From the NCBI RefSeq assembly GCF_032854445.1, contig NC_088295.1, positions 53,549,249 through 53,613,248 of the forward strand: a stretch of 64,000 bases of DNA, read 5' to 3'. Position numbers and translations under genes: made by a program. Source of the stretch: Liolophura sinensis (Eukaryota; Mollusca; Polyplacophora; Chitonida; Chitonidae). The notes beneath the pieces were generated by a model, which ran no database searches, was not told the DNA's origin, and worked only from the letters and a program-made list of their open reading frames with translations. Each line of letters begins with the position of its first letter. Position 1 is the first letter of the stretch. Below, piece after piece: positions 11,267 to 23,000 of the stretch.

Positions 11267-13197
11267 TCCTTGAAAATAACATGAAGTTTGAAACTGCAGT
11301 TGGAATATAACAGAATGTGTAAAGTTGAGAAGGTGTTTTATTGTTTTTTTCCCTATGTAAATTCTCTTCACCAGGGGAGTTTTCTCTATTTCTCCAAACA
11401 TATATACATATCTATATTATTGACACTAGGTAAAAAGGTGTGTACAGTTTCTCATGGAAGACAGTGTTTATGAGACTGTCTGCCCACCCCATGACTCATG
11501 CCTCTATGTTGGTGCTGTTGAAGGTTTACCCAGCGCTCCCCAGTCTCCTTCCTCCAGTGTCCGATGGCTAAACCCATCCTGTGTTGTGCAATAGCTGCTG
11601 TCTCTCTGGACCATAGGGATGCTAATGCTTCCATCATGAAGTATTTGACTGACTTCATCAAAAGTGCCAGGGATAATGAGGTAAGTTGTTGGTTTTCTTC
11701 ACCTTTTACAGTGGATGAACTGTTGTAATGCTATATTCAGCTCTCTGAGGTTTGTTCCACTGTATTATGCATTATAAGCTTTTTCAGTGAGATGGAACAA
11801 AATTCAAGTAAACTGAACTAAAATCATCTCTTGATTAAAAGAACTGTGGTTTGTCATCAGTTGTCCGTAGCACGAAGACAGCTGTGTGTTCATGGGGCCA
11901 ACAACACTTGAGTTGACGTTTTCTGTAAGTGAAAACCGCTTCTTCAGTATGGTGTACATATCTGATCTCTTCCACCCATATAAATAGAAAATATTTGAGG
12001 TTGGTACAACAATCAGATGAGAAAATGATTTGGCCTGAATGGTCTCCCTTTGATGTTTTGCAGGACAAAGCTGACTTCGAGTGCCGGCAAGGTCTGGTGT
12101 TGTCCATGTTACAGGAGCACGGACAGGCACTCACCCATGCCCTCCTGCACGCCTGCATCTTCTCCCTGCCCTCCTTCATGATGGCTGACATCGCCGATGT
12201 CATGTACGAACTCATGCTCATTGACAGACCTGTAAGTCTTGCTTCTGTAATTTAGACTGATGTGTAAATGACAATCATTGTGCTGCGCAGCATCTCATTA
12301 ATGCTTTTATACATTACCCAAGCTTCAGACAATGTTTTAAATGTATTCATTGTGAAACCTTTTCAAACGTCCTCCTACAAGGTGAATCATTGAGTGGGGT
12401 AAATTAACCTGTGTGGGTTTGTACGTGTCAGACACAGACACATGTTTTTTTGTGAATTTTACCAAAGACTTTGCCCAGTTTCCTCCCATGAAGGTTGAAT
12501 AGTGTATGGAAGTCAGCTAGAATACTCATTTGTGTGTTTCAGATTTTCTGTAAGTGGTTAGAATCGTCCCTGAAGAGTTTACCGACAGAGAGTAGCGGAG
12601 GCTCTGTGACAGCCACTCACAAGCAGCTCACAGATTTCCACAAGTCTGTTACAAGGTCAGTAGTCAAGGTCAGGCTGTCAGTAGTGTTAGGTGAACCAAA
12701 TGTGAAAATGTAACTGAAGGACTGGGGGCTACATTGGAGGCCTGACCTAAGTCTTCCAAGAAGCCAGCCAGCGTTTAATGTGAGGGGGTCATGCGGTAGT
12801 ACAACATGGCAGACTTTGGCAGTAGCCCAGGAGTCAGCTCATGTCAAGCTTTTATGTTTGTTTTTTCAAGTTTTCAGCTTCAAACTGTACACTCCAGTTC
12901 ATAGAAAGTTCCAGATGTCACAAAGATTCATATAAACTGAGGATCCAAAGGCTGTCTAGGTTTATAGCCATGTGGGTTTGGTTTTTTTTTCTGCAAGAAA
13001 GAAATCCTGGTCTTGCGCACTGAACACAGCCACTTATGCCATTTTTATGGGAACATTTGCTGTAGCTCACCTTCTTCTCTGTCTTGTTTTTTTTCAGTGC
13101 TGAAACCACCAAGCAAGTCTCCCATGCGTTGAGGGATTTCTCCGCCTGTACAGATGAGATTGACCTCTGTCCCTTTGTAGATAGCCAAATGTTTTAG
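81..13197 (+). CDS. TNPO3: Transportin-3 (importin-beta family nuclear import receptor), 5' end outside window
   Basis: TNPO3 carries SR-rich splicing factors and other cargo into the nucleus and releases them on RanGTP; the protein is a solenoid of HEAT repeats. Twenty-five exons translate to about 855 residues that follow human TNPO3 in order from its residue 70 or so to the C-terminus. Recognisable stretches include [117 protein letters not shown] and [13 protein letters not shown]. The first roughly 70 residues lie upstream of the window. Exon junctions fit GT-AG rules with matching phases. The frame is broken by six +1 and one -1 single-base indels (see findings). As read, the last exon runs to a TAG at 13195-13197; the family ending, LYR then stop, lies in the next frame at 13155-13157. 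Spliced introns rule out a processed pseudogene. Confidence 0.96.
3548..3593. repeat. C-rich low-complexity tract in a TNPO3 intron
   Basis: An almost pure run of C with a few A (including about 14 consecutive C) lies between TNPO3 exons ending at 3420 and starting at 3921. The complementary strand is G-rich and could form a quadruplex. It is not coding; a proline-rich reading frame across it is an artefact of the tract. Confidence 0.85.
5301..5580 (+). mobile_element. tRNA-derived SINE, family A, near full length
   Basis: A SINE in the TNPO3 intron after exon 12. The head resembles a tRNA: ctccgtggctcagttggt matches a pol III A box, although the B-box segment is partly deleted here. The body (gctcatgctggcttgctctc, then cataatgctggccgccgtcg) recurs in at least eight other places in the window. 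It ends gtgaaatattcttgag, then aaaacaccaatcaaat and AAAT repeats. The family is recognised by this repetition and by the head and tail structure; I do not assign a database name. Confidence 0.88.
5851..13197 (+). CDS. TNPO3: TNPO3 exons 13-25 of the window (mostly clean part)
   Basis: Exons: 5851-5942, 6157-6296, 6801-6992, 7303-7394, 8041-8126, 8782-8842, 9063-9203, 9935-10051, 10695-10789, 11524-11680, 12064-12231, 12543-12655, 13098-13197. The first twelve join without any frame error over about 1.4 kb of coding sequence. They encode the C-terminal HEAT repeats, including the R-helix region that in the human protein contacts SR cargo. The last exon lost one C near 13142: with the base restored it would end LYR and stop at TGA 13155-13157, as in the family; as read it continues out of frame to TAG 13197. 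Confidence 0.93.
6038..6189 (+). repeat. 80-bp tandem duplication carrying a TNPO3 acceptor and exon head
   Basis: Two copies, starting at 6038 and 6118, share gaataacacctgtttatg, a pyrimidine tract, an AG acceptor and the exon head gattgtacctcaggtgat. The second copy is the real exon (6157-6296). The first gives a decoy acceptor at 6075-6076 followed by about 25 exon-like bases, then diverges into an in-frame stop. A further remnant of the exon (atcctcagccctccagagag) lies just upstream near 6012-6033, so more than one round of duplication occurred. Confidence 0.85.
6511..6724 (+). mobile_element. tRNA-derived SINE, family A, 5'-truncated
   Basis: It begins inside the head at tctcaccaatgcggtcgctg and retains the B-box region (gtgagttcaagtccagctc), the complete body and the AAAT tail. 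It sits in the TNPO3 intron before the exon at 6801. The short similar flanks ggatatt on both sides may be remnants of a target-site duplication. Confidence 0.88.
7401..7633 (+). mobile_element. SINE, family B, 5'-truncated, inserted at a TNPO3 splice donor
   Basis: It shares gcagcactagataaaagagcggtgg, in two parts, and gacgttaaaccccaagcact with copies at 35,680 and 56,160, and ends in ACTC-type repeats. It is flanked by an exact 11-bp direct repeat, aaaaggtaaac, at 7390-7400 and 7634-7644. That duplicated target contains the 5' splice site of the TNPO3 exon ending at 7394. Confidence 0.85.
8405..8629 (+). mobile_element. tRNA-derived SINE, family A, with target-site duplication
   Basis: Full length at both ends but with an internal deletion of the B-box stretch. 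The A-box head (cctcagttggttagcacgct) is followed by the usual body and an AAAT tail. It is flanked by an 11-bp direct repeat, atactattttg, at 8394-8404 and 8630-8640, the mark of LINE-type reverse-transcriptase insertion. It lies in the TNPO3 intron before the exon at 8782. Confidence 0.92.
11054..11153. repeat. Near-perfect 46-bp palindrome in a TNPO3 intron
   Basis: The arm 11054-11099 is the reverse complement of 11107-11153, with about one mismatch and a 3-bp length difference, around a 7-bp spacer (attccgg). Core of the arms: actttctacattctgttat and its complement. A second copy of the right arm with its downstream flank (aaattctc, tcaccagg) lies at about 11295-11400, separated by AT microsatellite DNA. 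It would fold into a strong hairpin in RNA. It may be a MITE remnant. Confidence 0.85.
11195..11268. repeat. AT-rich microsatellite
   Basis: Interrupted TA and CATA repeats between the two related palindrome arms in the TNPO3 intron 10790-11523. A shorter pure TA run sits at about 11033-11052. Reading frames through it are artefacts. Confidence 0.85.
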
Positions 13198-16100
13198 CCG
13201 TGTGTGTTAGTGTGTTGTCGATCGTGTGGGTGGCCGAGAATTGCCAGAAAATTGTGAAACTGCGAAATACTCAAAGAATGCCTGAATAGCCCCACAGCCA
13301 ACAGAATGCCCATGTTACAGCCACGTGAGGATGTTCTCAAACATGAATGGATTTCATTCAGAAACTTTCAGTTGTGCAATACTAGTCAGAAAACCTGCAT
13401 CTGGACTTATACTCTAGTATTGAAACAGCTTTCTGGATGTAAAAGTAGAATTGCGAGCAGTAGTGTCATGTCAGTTGACGTGTGTGCTGGGACAGCTGTG
13501 TCACCCTAACCATTGTTGCTGCTGGAGTTCAGTACAGCCTCAAGTACATTGTGGTGAAGCTGTACCGCACAGTGCTCAGGGACTAAACATTACTTGAATA
13601 CAGTATAACAGCTGTAGTGATGACAAAAATGAAATGTTTTCTCCACAAGTACAGTTGTTATTCTGTTGTTTTGTTAAGGACACATAAGTACTTATGCCAA
13701 TTAACCAGTTGTAAAACTTGGCATTTTCTTGGTTATTTCACATATGTACCTCTTTTCAAACAAAAGCCTCGTGTCTAATATGCTAGGCATCGGGACATGA
13801 TAAGGTGCACGACTTCTGACAGCTGGCACTTGAGGCAAGTTTAAGTTCTGGCCTTGGGACAGGACATTTCTCCATTCCCTATTCTCACTGTTCATGGAGA
13901 TTTCATGACAACAAGCTGTCGATGAATTCGTTTTCGTAGTGTTCAGTAAAAACCTCAAATATTGCATGTAAGCTTGTACATTGTGACTTGCCCCAGGGGT
14001 TTATGGTTTACCCCAGGAAACTTGTCTATTCCACCTATAAAACTGATGTCCATTATAAATAAATAAATAAATAAATAAATATAAATCTGCTACTTTAAAT
14101 CTTAGCTCATCACTGAAACAAATTCTTAGTACTTGTTATGAAATAATAGTCATAACAGTGTTGTGTTCTTCTTACTATTTACTTGTAAATACTTGTGTCA
14201 AGCTGAAGTTTGTCATACTTATTTTTCCAGCTGAAAATTTTTCAGATTCTTGAAATTTAAAGGGTAAACCCATCACTGAGAGGCAGTTATTTGAAATCCT
14301 TACAAATGGTTTTGGATACCTGGATGTGGGTGAATTCTTGGCTACTCCATATATAGAAAGCTAGGCATGCTGGATGTATTGTATCAGAGGGGAGCTATCA
14401 GTGGCATATTGAACACCACCCTGCCTGTTGTTGACATTCTTAATATTCTCATTGTGACTGTTGATATTGTGTATGTAGACATGAAAGATGATGAGTGCTG
14501 ATCCTGCGTGTAAATAGTTTGTACATAAATGTATGTCTTATGTTGCTACATTTCTTGATTATTTGCAGCCTTCTTCAGTGTGTGTGTACTGAAATTAAAG
14601 TTAAATAGACAGCTATTATTTTTGTCAGTTGTTTTGAAGTGGCAATACTTGCCTTAATGTTGTAGCAGTGGGAAAATGATCTTAAAATACTTCCCATAAT
14701 GTTGTAACAGTGGGAAAATGATCTTAATATTTTGTATGACACACCCATATTTGTACTTGTATGTGAGTGAGGTGAATACTGGAACATGGCAAGCTGAAGA
14801 GGTGTTTATTTTAGCTCCTCATGATGTATTGGGTGATATTTAGCCCTGAAACAGGACTGAGTATTTTATTATTTATAGCTCTCAGCTGTACATAACAAAA
14901 TAATATAAATGTACTCGGTCTTGTTTCAGGACTCGGTGATATTATACAGTTTACCATTCACCATATAATGGAATACCCAATGTCTGATTTTTGCCATTAT
15001 TTGAATGTCTAGTTTTAGTACTGTACTTACTGAGATGTAGTGGGTGTATTTTTGCATAAGCCAATCTCATCATAAACAAAACTGGGCTAATTTTTTGTAT
15101 CTTTACAATGCACCACGTCTTTCCTGATGCAAAATGTATGGAATACAGATCCTGTAGCCTGTAAATTGAGTACATTTATATGGAGCCACAAGCTGTTGGC
15201 TTGAATTTACTTCACACAGACAAGCAAGTTTTGCACTTTGTTCTAGAATCATTGAATATACTTATAAGCTGTAGTGTTTGCATGACTAAAATTTGCTTTA
15301 TGGAGAGGACTTACGTGCTACTCTGTTCATGTATGTACACAAACACCGTGTTTTCCCCTGGAGAGTTGTAGTATCATGTAAATAAAAACCTGTATGCTGA
15401 TGGCTTGTTTGGAATGTCGAAGGTCCTAAGGCTAGGTATGGGTGCCGGCTGTTCCTGTGACGCTCACCTTTGTCTGCTAGAGGTCTTCGTGTGAGAAGAG
15501 CATCACAAAGTTGAGGATGAATTACCTATCATTTGTCATCAACTGCAGAATCTGTGACCTGAAATATTCCTCAGTAACTGTCATGAATGCCCCTTCGGCC
15601 ACCTGGAGTTCATTATGTCTATTTTGGTGTTGATTAAGCATGTAACTTCTGGTATTTTTTTATCACCTTGCAATCAGTTTGTATTTATCTTTTTTTATGA
15701 GTTTTACTGTCATCTCTGGGTACTTAATTCATTTTTGTCAATTTGCAATGTGTTATTTACATTTATGTAAATGTATATTTTGAAGTAAACTTCGGGTTCT
15801 ACCTAACCATGGCTTAAATTGGGTTTGTTAGGCAAAGAAAAGTTTTAACTAGAAATGGGATGGGTTTTGCTCCAAACAGTTGGCTTGTGATCATGAGTGG
15901 TGCTTTATCTGTTTATCATGACGTCCAGACGTCAGTAGAATTTCATCGACAATCTAATCAGAACTGTTTCTGCCTGGCTGATACTTACTTCAAGAACTGC
16001 TACTGCTATATTGACTTGAACAACATTGAATGTTAGCAACAGAATAGATTTTTTAAGAACTGAATGCTTTATGCCATGCATACAACTTCATTTTAATAAA

Positions 16101-17800
16101 TATCTAAACCCTCTTGAAGTATTGAGATTTTTTTTCTTTCTTTTTTTTTTTTTTTAATATAGTTTTTTTTTTATCCACAGTATTATTTTTCACTTGCCAT
16201 ATGTTACCCTTCTTAGTACAGTGCAGTGCATTATTGTTTTTTGTCTTATTTCTGTATATTCTGTCTGATTCCGTGACAGATGTGTGGGATTTAAGCTATG
16301 GCCAACATGATGACAAATCAAACTGAATCTCATACTCCTCCAAAGTGAATCATAGTTGATAAGAGAACTGCATATATCCTGCAAGAAATTTGTTAACTAA
16401 ATTCCATATGTTTACCTTTAATTACCATTCACTATTCATATGTAGGCCAAATTAAAATAAAGTATTGCATGTACATGTATTTAGTTTTTGTAGAAAACAG
16501 ACACCTGGTGTTACCTATACGTTCAGGAAGTATTCTATGGTAACGTAATTCTAACATAGCATTAAATTTATTCTGTGCTGTCATCAAAATAACGAAGTAG
16601 GCAGTGGTGAAAAATAGGTTCTAGTTTTTCCAAATCATATTTTAGAGCACATGCAGAATTCCTGCAGGAAGTGTAATTTTCCACCTATGATCAATGGAGC
16701 TGACCTTGACTTGCAAACGCTCATACTTGATACTTGATACCACATTATTTCACAGTTTTTGTTTTTCAGTTTTAACAATTCAGTTATCAGATGGCTAAAC
16801 AATGATATGTACATAGAGAAAATAATGTTTTTTCACTAGTTTCATCTGATTTGATTGGTTCAGAATGTTAAGCCACAATAATGTATCCTGTAATGCGTTA
16901 ATTACTTGTCTTTCATTTTATTTAGTGATCAATTTTATTTTCCCCTATGAATTTTAAATCAGTTTGTCTTTTTTTTTTTTTGTTGAAATATATATTTTTT
17001 ACATTTCTTCATCTGTACGGATTTTTTTATTTATTTAGTTCTTGTATGTTTGAAGAGAATATACTACTGGCACAAGACTGAATGCACATTTAGTCCTTTT
17101 CTGTGTTGATGAATATTAAGATCTGGCGATCACTTGAACATTTTGGTTTGAGAGTATGTGTTTATAAATTATGTCTGTGTTGTCCAACTACCTTGAAGCT
17201 TGTTCCATCAAATCTCCATTGCTGTCAAAACCAAAAGCCTCACAGTTAACGCTGAAGTCATAACTCCATGGTTTGGCCCAAGCGTAAGGTTCGTCTATTC
17301 ATCACACGACAAGAAAGTGAGCTTACACATGAATAGCGAGCCTTTTGGCACACTGAATTGTTGTCAGCCTACTTCCATAATACTGTGCCAAGCTTTAGCA
17401 GAGCCATGATACTAAGGCCTGAAATAGTACATGGTAAGTAGTGCGTATAAACATTCATTGTAGATCTTGTATAATTTCACAGGTGCATGGATGTAGGTTA
17501 CATGCAAGACACATAAATATTTCATATTTTAGGTACTTTTTTGAAGGAAATGTACATCTCATTGGCAACTATGATAATGGCAACATCGTGTGGTAATCAC
17601 TGTCACGTTTTAAGACATGCTTCCTCTTTTATGTCAAGATTATGGGTTTTAATATTGGAAAATATATGCTTAGTGCCATAAGCAAAGCATACAATGTCTT
17701 GATAACAACTATAAAAGAGCAAATTTTGTAAAATAACTTTTGTAAATAAACCAATAATGACTCGACTATTTCATTCTGGTTTGTGTTTATATATATATAT
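13198..17800 (+). other. TNPO3 3' UTR and downstream DNA
   Basis: No coding sequence is supported here. The DNA is AT-rich with T-runs and looks like a long 3' UTR passing into intergenic sequence. AATAAA-type signals occur at 15381-15386, 16095-16100, 16456-16461 and 17745-17750; which one is used cannot be told from sequence. An AAAT run sits at about 14053-14081, and two copies of ttgtaacagtgggaaaatga-like sequence lie 50 bp apart near 14,660-14,730. Confidence 0.5.
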
Positions 17801-18910
17801 ATATTGGCTACGAACGGCGGGTACACGCTAGGTGCGGATTCAGTTCTGTCTTAGACATGGAATTTCTAGACCTACCCCCTCCCACCCCCCGCCCCCAACA
17901 AGCCCACTATTTGCGAGGTTGTGGTCAGAATAAGCGATTGATGACGCTCATGGGACTGTATTTTAGAAATCTTACCTTCGTTCAAGATCGCTAGTCTTCC
18001 ACCAATATCGATTGCAAATTTATACACACGTAGTTTGTCAATTTCTTCCCCTCATAAAACTGACCTCCATCTTGTCGGTAAACATTCTCGAGCAGGCCTA
18101 TAGCGCTAAACAATGTGAAGTAAATAAAAAAGTATAGATGCAGAGAGCCGTTTGTGTGGGTATTTTTTTGTTTGTTTGTTCAGAAATTGAATAACTGCGT
18201 TTGGAATCGTTTGTCGAAAAACACTCCTGAATCTCTCTGATGTTAATTCTGTCTGATCTGCACAACTGAATAGTTATTAAAGAGGACAACTTCATCGCAA
18301 ATCGGAAGTCCTGTCTGTCAGGGTTTGTCCGTTCATAATCTGATGATATATCCGTATAGAGGAAGTTGGTAGACCTTCAGTGTTAGTGAAATTGAAAAAC
18401 AAAATACTACCACTGAACGAAGTCAAAGCCATGTCTGAACATGGCGGGTCTGAGATTCACTGATTGGTCGTCGAAATGGTAAAAACCGGTTTTAAGTTAA
18501 AGTTCAGACTGACCGCCTGTATATAAATTTCATAAAACTCACATGCAACTAAAGTCATCAAATATCACTCCAATGATTCCAGCCTTTTTTTCAGAAACAT
18601 TCTGACCATAATTGAAGTCCACGATTATAGTACAGAATCTGAATAAACCTTATCGGATGTTTTTTCTCCGCCTTACAAGGCTCTGGAAAAATGAATATGG
18701 AATTGCAACCTTGCAAAGCTTACATAACCTGAACTGGATAACAGATTTGACGCAGTCTACTTCGCTCCATACAGCTCACTTTCGTTCAAATCATTTCGAT
18801 TTGTTCGTTTCTAATTAGAATCTTTCCTGGTATTCATAAATACGCCGAGAAGTCATATTAATTACAAATAGTAATGCATTAACAATACTCGCAGGTTCTG
18901 TCAGAGCAAA

Positions 18911-19155
18911 CACACTCCAAAAAATAATCTGTTCATTGTAACAGAAAGTCTGTTGTCTGAGTGATGCTAGAATGTTTTCTGTCATTATAACATAATATTC
19001 TGTCATATTCAAAATAATATCCTGTTAGTCTAATAGTATCTTTATGTCTTTATAGAATATGTGTGTTATTTGTAACAGAACAGTCTGCTACAATAGCAGG
19101 ATACATTCTTGCATCACTCAGACAACAGACTTTCAAATTATTTTTTTTTTGAGTG
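18911..19155. mobile_element. Foldback (MITE-like) element with long inverted ends
   Basis: The left arm (18911-18974) and right arm (19102-19155) are inverted copies: aaagtctgttgtctgagtga on the left is matched by tcactcagacaacagacttt on the right. The ends are cactccaaaaaataat and its near-complement with a longer T-run. About 245 bp with no coding capacity, consistent with a non-autonomous DNA transposon. I could not define a target-site duplication. Confidence 0.75.
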
Positions 19156-19209
19156 CACGTGTAAACATACAATGGGATACTACATAGCTTAGTTTAGTCT
19201 AGTGGAGTT

Positions 19210-19580
19210 ACCTACCAATCATAGTCATGTAGTGCTCCCACCTAAACATTACCATCAGTTATAGCCATGTAGTGCGCCCACCTGATGACTGCCCCCAATT
19301 ATAGCCATGTAGTGCTCCCACCTGTTCATTACCGCTAATTATAGCCATGTATTGCCATATCCCACCTCAACATTACCGCCGATCATAGCTGTGTAGTGCT
19401 CCCACCTGAATATTACCGCCAATCATAACTATGTAGAGCTCCCAGATGAACATAGCCGCCAATCATAGCCATGTAGTGCTCCCACCTCAACTTTACCGCC
19501 AATCATAGCTATGTAGTGCTCCCAACTGAACATTACCGCCAGTCATAACTATGTAGTGCTCTCACCTGATCACTTCTGCC
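19210..19580. repeat. 40-bp minisatellite, about 9 copies
   Basis: The unit is close to atagccatgtagtgctccca followed by cctgaacattaccgccaatc. Copies differ by point changes. It lies just beyond the 3' end of CE1, with no reading frame of interest. Confidence 0.9.
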
Positions 19581-19688
19581 AATAATTATTGCAAGGTTTG
19601 CGAAAGGCATTTCAAAATAATTGTATATTGGTTTGGCAATGGGATGTTGAATTAAACACAAAGCTTTCTGTAAAGTAAATAATTACAC

Positions 19689-19694
19689 TTTATT
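19689..19694 (-). terminator. Candidate polyadenylation signal for CE1
   Basis: AATAAA on the minus strand, about 380 bases past the CE1 stop codon. A candidate from motif and distance only. Confidence 0.4.
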
Positions 19695-20074
19695 TAGAAA
19701 AAGGTGCATGTAGATGTGAACTGTGAGAAATAATCAGTCAAAAAATAAAAAGAGATTCAACCAGTTTTCTTCAAAGCAGCTTTGGTGATATTTTCCAGGT
19801 ATCATCATGACCGAGTATCTTGCAAGTGTTTGGAAACGTGAACCATTGTCTACTAGTATGTTTTAAGTAACGGTAGGCTATCTTAAGTTTCTTTGTCAGT
19901 AATATCTAAGTAAGATCTGATATAAGTAAGTAAATGGTGCAAAGATTTCATATTGCACCATTATTAATCAACTTACAGAAATGATGTCTACATGTTACTT
20001 AAAAACCAAAGCAAGACACGCTGTTCAAATGTTTTATGTATACACTCTGCACTTCCGGAAAAGAGTGCTATGAT

Positions 20075-23000
20075 TTAATTTGTCCAAGCGTATTGTAAAA
20101 ATCCATTTGATTCCCAGAAATCACACCGATTCTTGTGAAAGTCATTAACGACGGTAATATTGCTGTCCACAATGGCGGTGGAATTTGGAAGTGCTCGCCA
20201 GTTAGAGGACTTCACTTGCCCAGTTCGGATAAAGTGAAAGACCTCAGTCTGTATGGTTGCCTGGAAATCTCTTTCTGCGGCGGTCAGCGGGTGTATGTAA
20301 TCCTCTAACACGCCAAAGAAAGCAAACATATCTAATGTGTGGTAAGCATAAGCTGGTTTCGATGTTAGGGCAAGATATGACACTTCCTTTGACGGACGTG
20401 ATGTGACCACGTACCTGTACACGTTTGCAGATGACACGGATGCCATGATGTCGGCCTGTGTCCGGGTAGGGCACGTGACCCTGACGTCAGAAACCATGGT
20501 GGTGTATTGATACTCGGGGTCATACTCATTGCTGGTCGGATACAACTGCAGTGCCTCTCGGGAAATATTGCCCCCAAACGTATCTAATCTCATTCGTACA
20601 TTTTCTTCATACACTGTCCAGTTCCAGGACTTGATTCCTTCGGGCATGGCAAAAAAGTCTACTTCTTGAGCAGTTGAACCTGCAACAATACACAGAATAT
20701 AAGATATTGCACGGATCTACCCAATCTACTGTTGGCTTCAAAGTTTCAGTGAGACGCGCCGTTGTAATGAATTTGATTCTTTTACTGCTGCTTTTGAGTA
20801 TATACTAGGACTGGACTGTTTCAGCATTAATTTTAGAAACTCAGGATTTCAGCATGTTATCGTTCATGTAGGCTGCTGTAACATATACTGCTGCATGTAC
20901 ATTGTACGGGTTTTATTCAGCATCCCACCATTTTGTGTACATTTTCACCTTCAATGCCGGATGTCACGCCTGCCTTGTACTGTGCACATGTTGAACTCTC
21001 CTGTGCCAGAGTTTGGTTTGGTGACATTACATAAGAAAATCGTCGAGGAGTGCTTTTCGTTCCCCAGCTATCTAAATGCCGCTCAAACTTGACAACAACC
21101 AGACAACACAGTGTAAGTGTAACATTTACAATTGGATATATGCATGTACATACAAACGGAATCATATACGGTGTTAAATTAATTTTGAAAATGAGGAATC
21201 TGAGGAGCAGGGTACAGTTCGGGAAACAACAACAACGCTTGTGTTAAACTGTGTGCATTTTCGTGTGAACTCCGTGAAGCTTATTGACACTCAGTGGAAC
21301 ACTGTGAATACGCATTATATAACGTTGTGTACTTATACCATTACATTATCGTTATGTATTGTTTCTATCGACATTATTTTATTGTGTTTCATTAATTTAC
21401 CTCAGCATGGTTCGGCAATAAAGACGACTTGTTGTAGAGCTGTGCGTGGTTATCTAATCTGTTAAAGTCCTCCCGGGTGAGGCAGCACACCGGATTTTAC
21501 AACACAGGGGTTCTTGTATCCGTAAAGCCATGATTGGTGATGAGGGGTATGCTCACTGTTACAACTAAAACACAGACATCTAAGCGCATGCAAAGATTAT
21601 CCGTTTCACAAGCGAGAAGCTCGTGGTTCAATCCACAGTCTGGTCATACCTGAGGCCATAAAATCAGCATCTGATGCTCTAAGGGAATAACGCAGAAGAA
21701 CACTTGTCAGTATATTGTGACAGCACGGATGGGGTGTCATGTCCGGTGTCTTCGGAGAAACCGTGGCGGAATAACTGATTAGAGCATTGTACGATTTGTA
21801 TAATGTACTCGTTATAAGTACTCGGTAGCGTCACATTTTTATGTGTGTGCTTTGCAGGGTATGGACATAAGTCAGAAACTAAAGTATTATCACCACACGG
21901 GATCTCTTTGGGACAGGTGAAGCAGCAAAAGACTGACTGACATTTTGTCCTTGTTCCATTTAGAGTCGTATAAATATGACCATCGTGATACCCGTGCGAG
22001 GACCACTTATCTATAGGGTATGTGCTTTCTTACCGACTAGAACAGGAACAGCTATCCGAAGTAAGTGCTCTTCCCAGGCTTGTAATGGCGGAAATGGGAC
22101 CACCACACCTTGACGTGACAGAAAGGAAAACTTTGGATTATACATAGTGACTCAGTGCAATTCATTTGCATTCAGCAGAAGAGTGAGTTAACTGATGTTG
22201 TTTACAATGAGTATTAATACATCTTGTACGAAAGTCATTTTTACACTTACAATGCAGTTGTATAACGTAATCTGCAGGTTGATTTGTCTCCAAACTCAAA
22301 TTGGTAGAAGCGCTGATGTTTAAAAACCTCAACATATGTAGATCGTCTCCAAATTCATAATTTTTTTTGCATCAAAATGGCAAAAGTACCCTGTAGCTGT
22401 ATTCTAGAACACTACCTCTGGTCAAAAGTAAACATTTTAAATATTGTTAATTCAAACCACTGTCTGTGATGCCGTGACAGTTAATCGACTATGGACGCCA
22501 CTCCGACGCCGAGCTCAGAGAGTAGGCTAACTATTTAATACCTTTGAATCGTTGACGTTGGTGCCACTATTTATCAAAGGACAAGACCGGTGGAAAGGGT
22601 GGTGGGGACGAAAATAAAAACAGGACCGCGTGGTCCGTCCCAATTGATAAATTTCTCTGGCACTAAGCATAACACCCATCAGTATTTTACGGATCTAATC
22701 TGCACACAACTTTTAAAGGAAAAGACAACAAAAAATGTAACCTGAGTTATTTGGAAAGAGGGGTGGAAACAGATCTAAATGGCAACAGTCATAACTGTGG
22801 TAACTGGCATGTACAACATCACAAAAATAAACTTACGCTTTTTAAACCTTTGGAATACTTTATCGATGCCTATGCATGTGTTCTATTGTCTTTTCTTTTA
22901 AATATTATGTTGAGTTAGTTAAAGCGCACAAAGTGGTATACGGTATACAGATTTCTTGGTTGGCGAAGTTGCGGTTCTGGTAGTTTGATTTGTTCTACCT

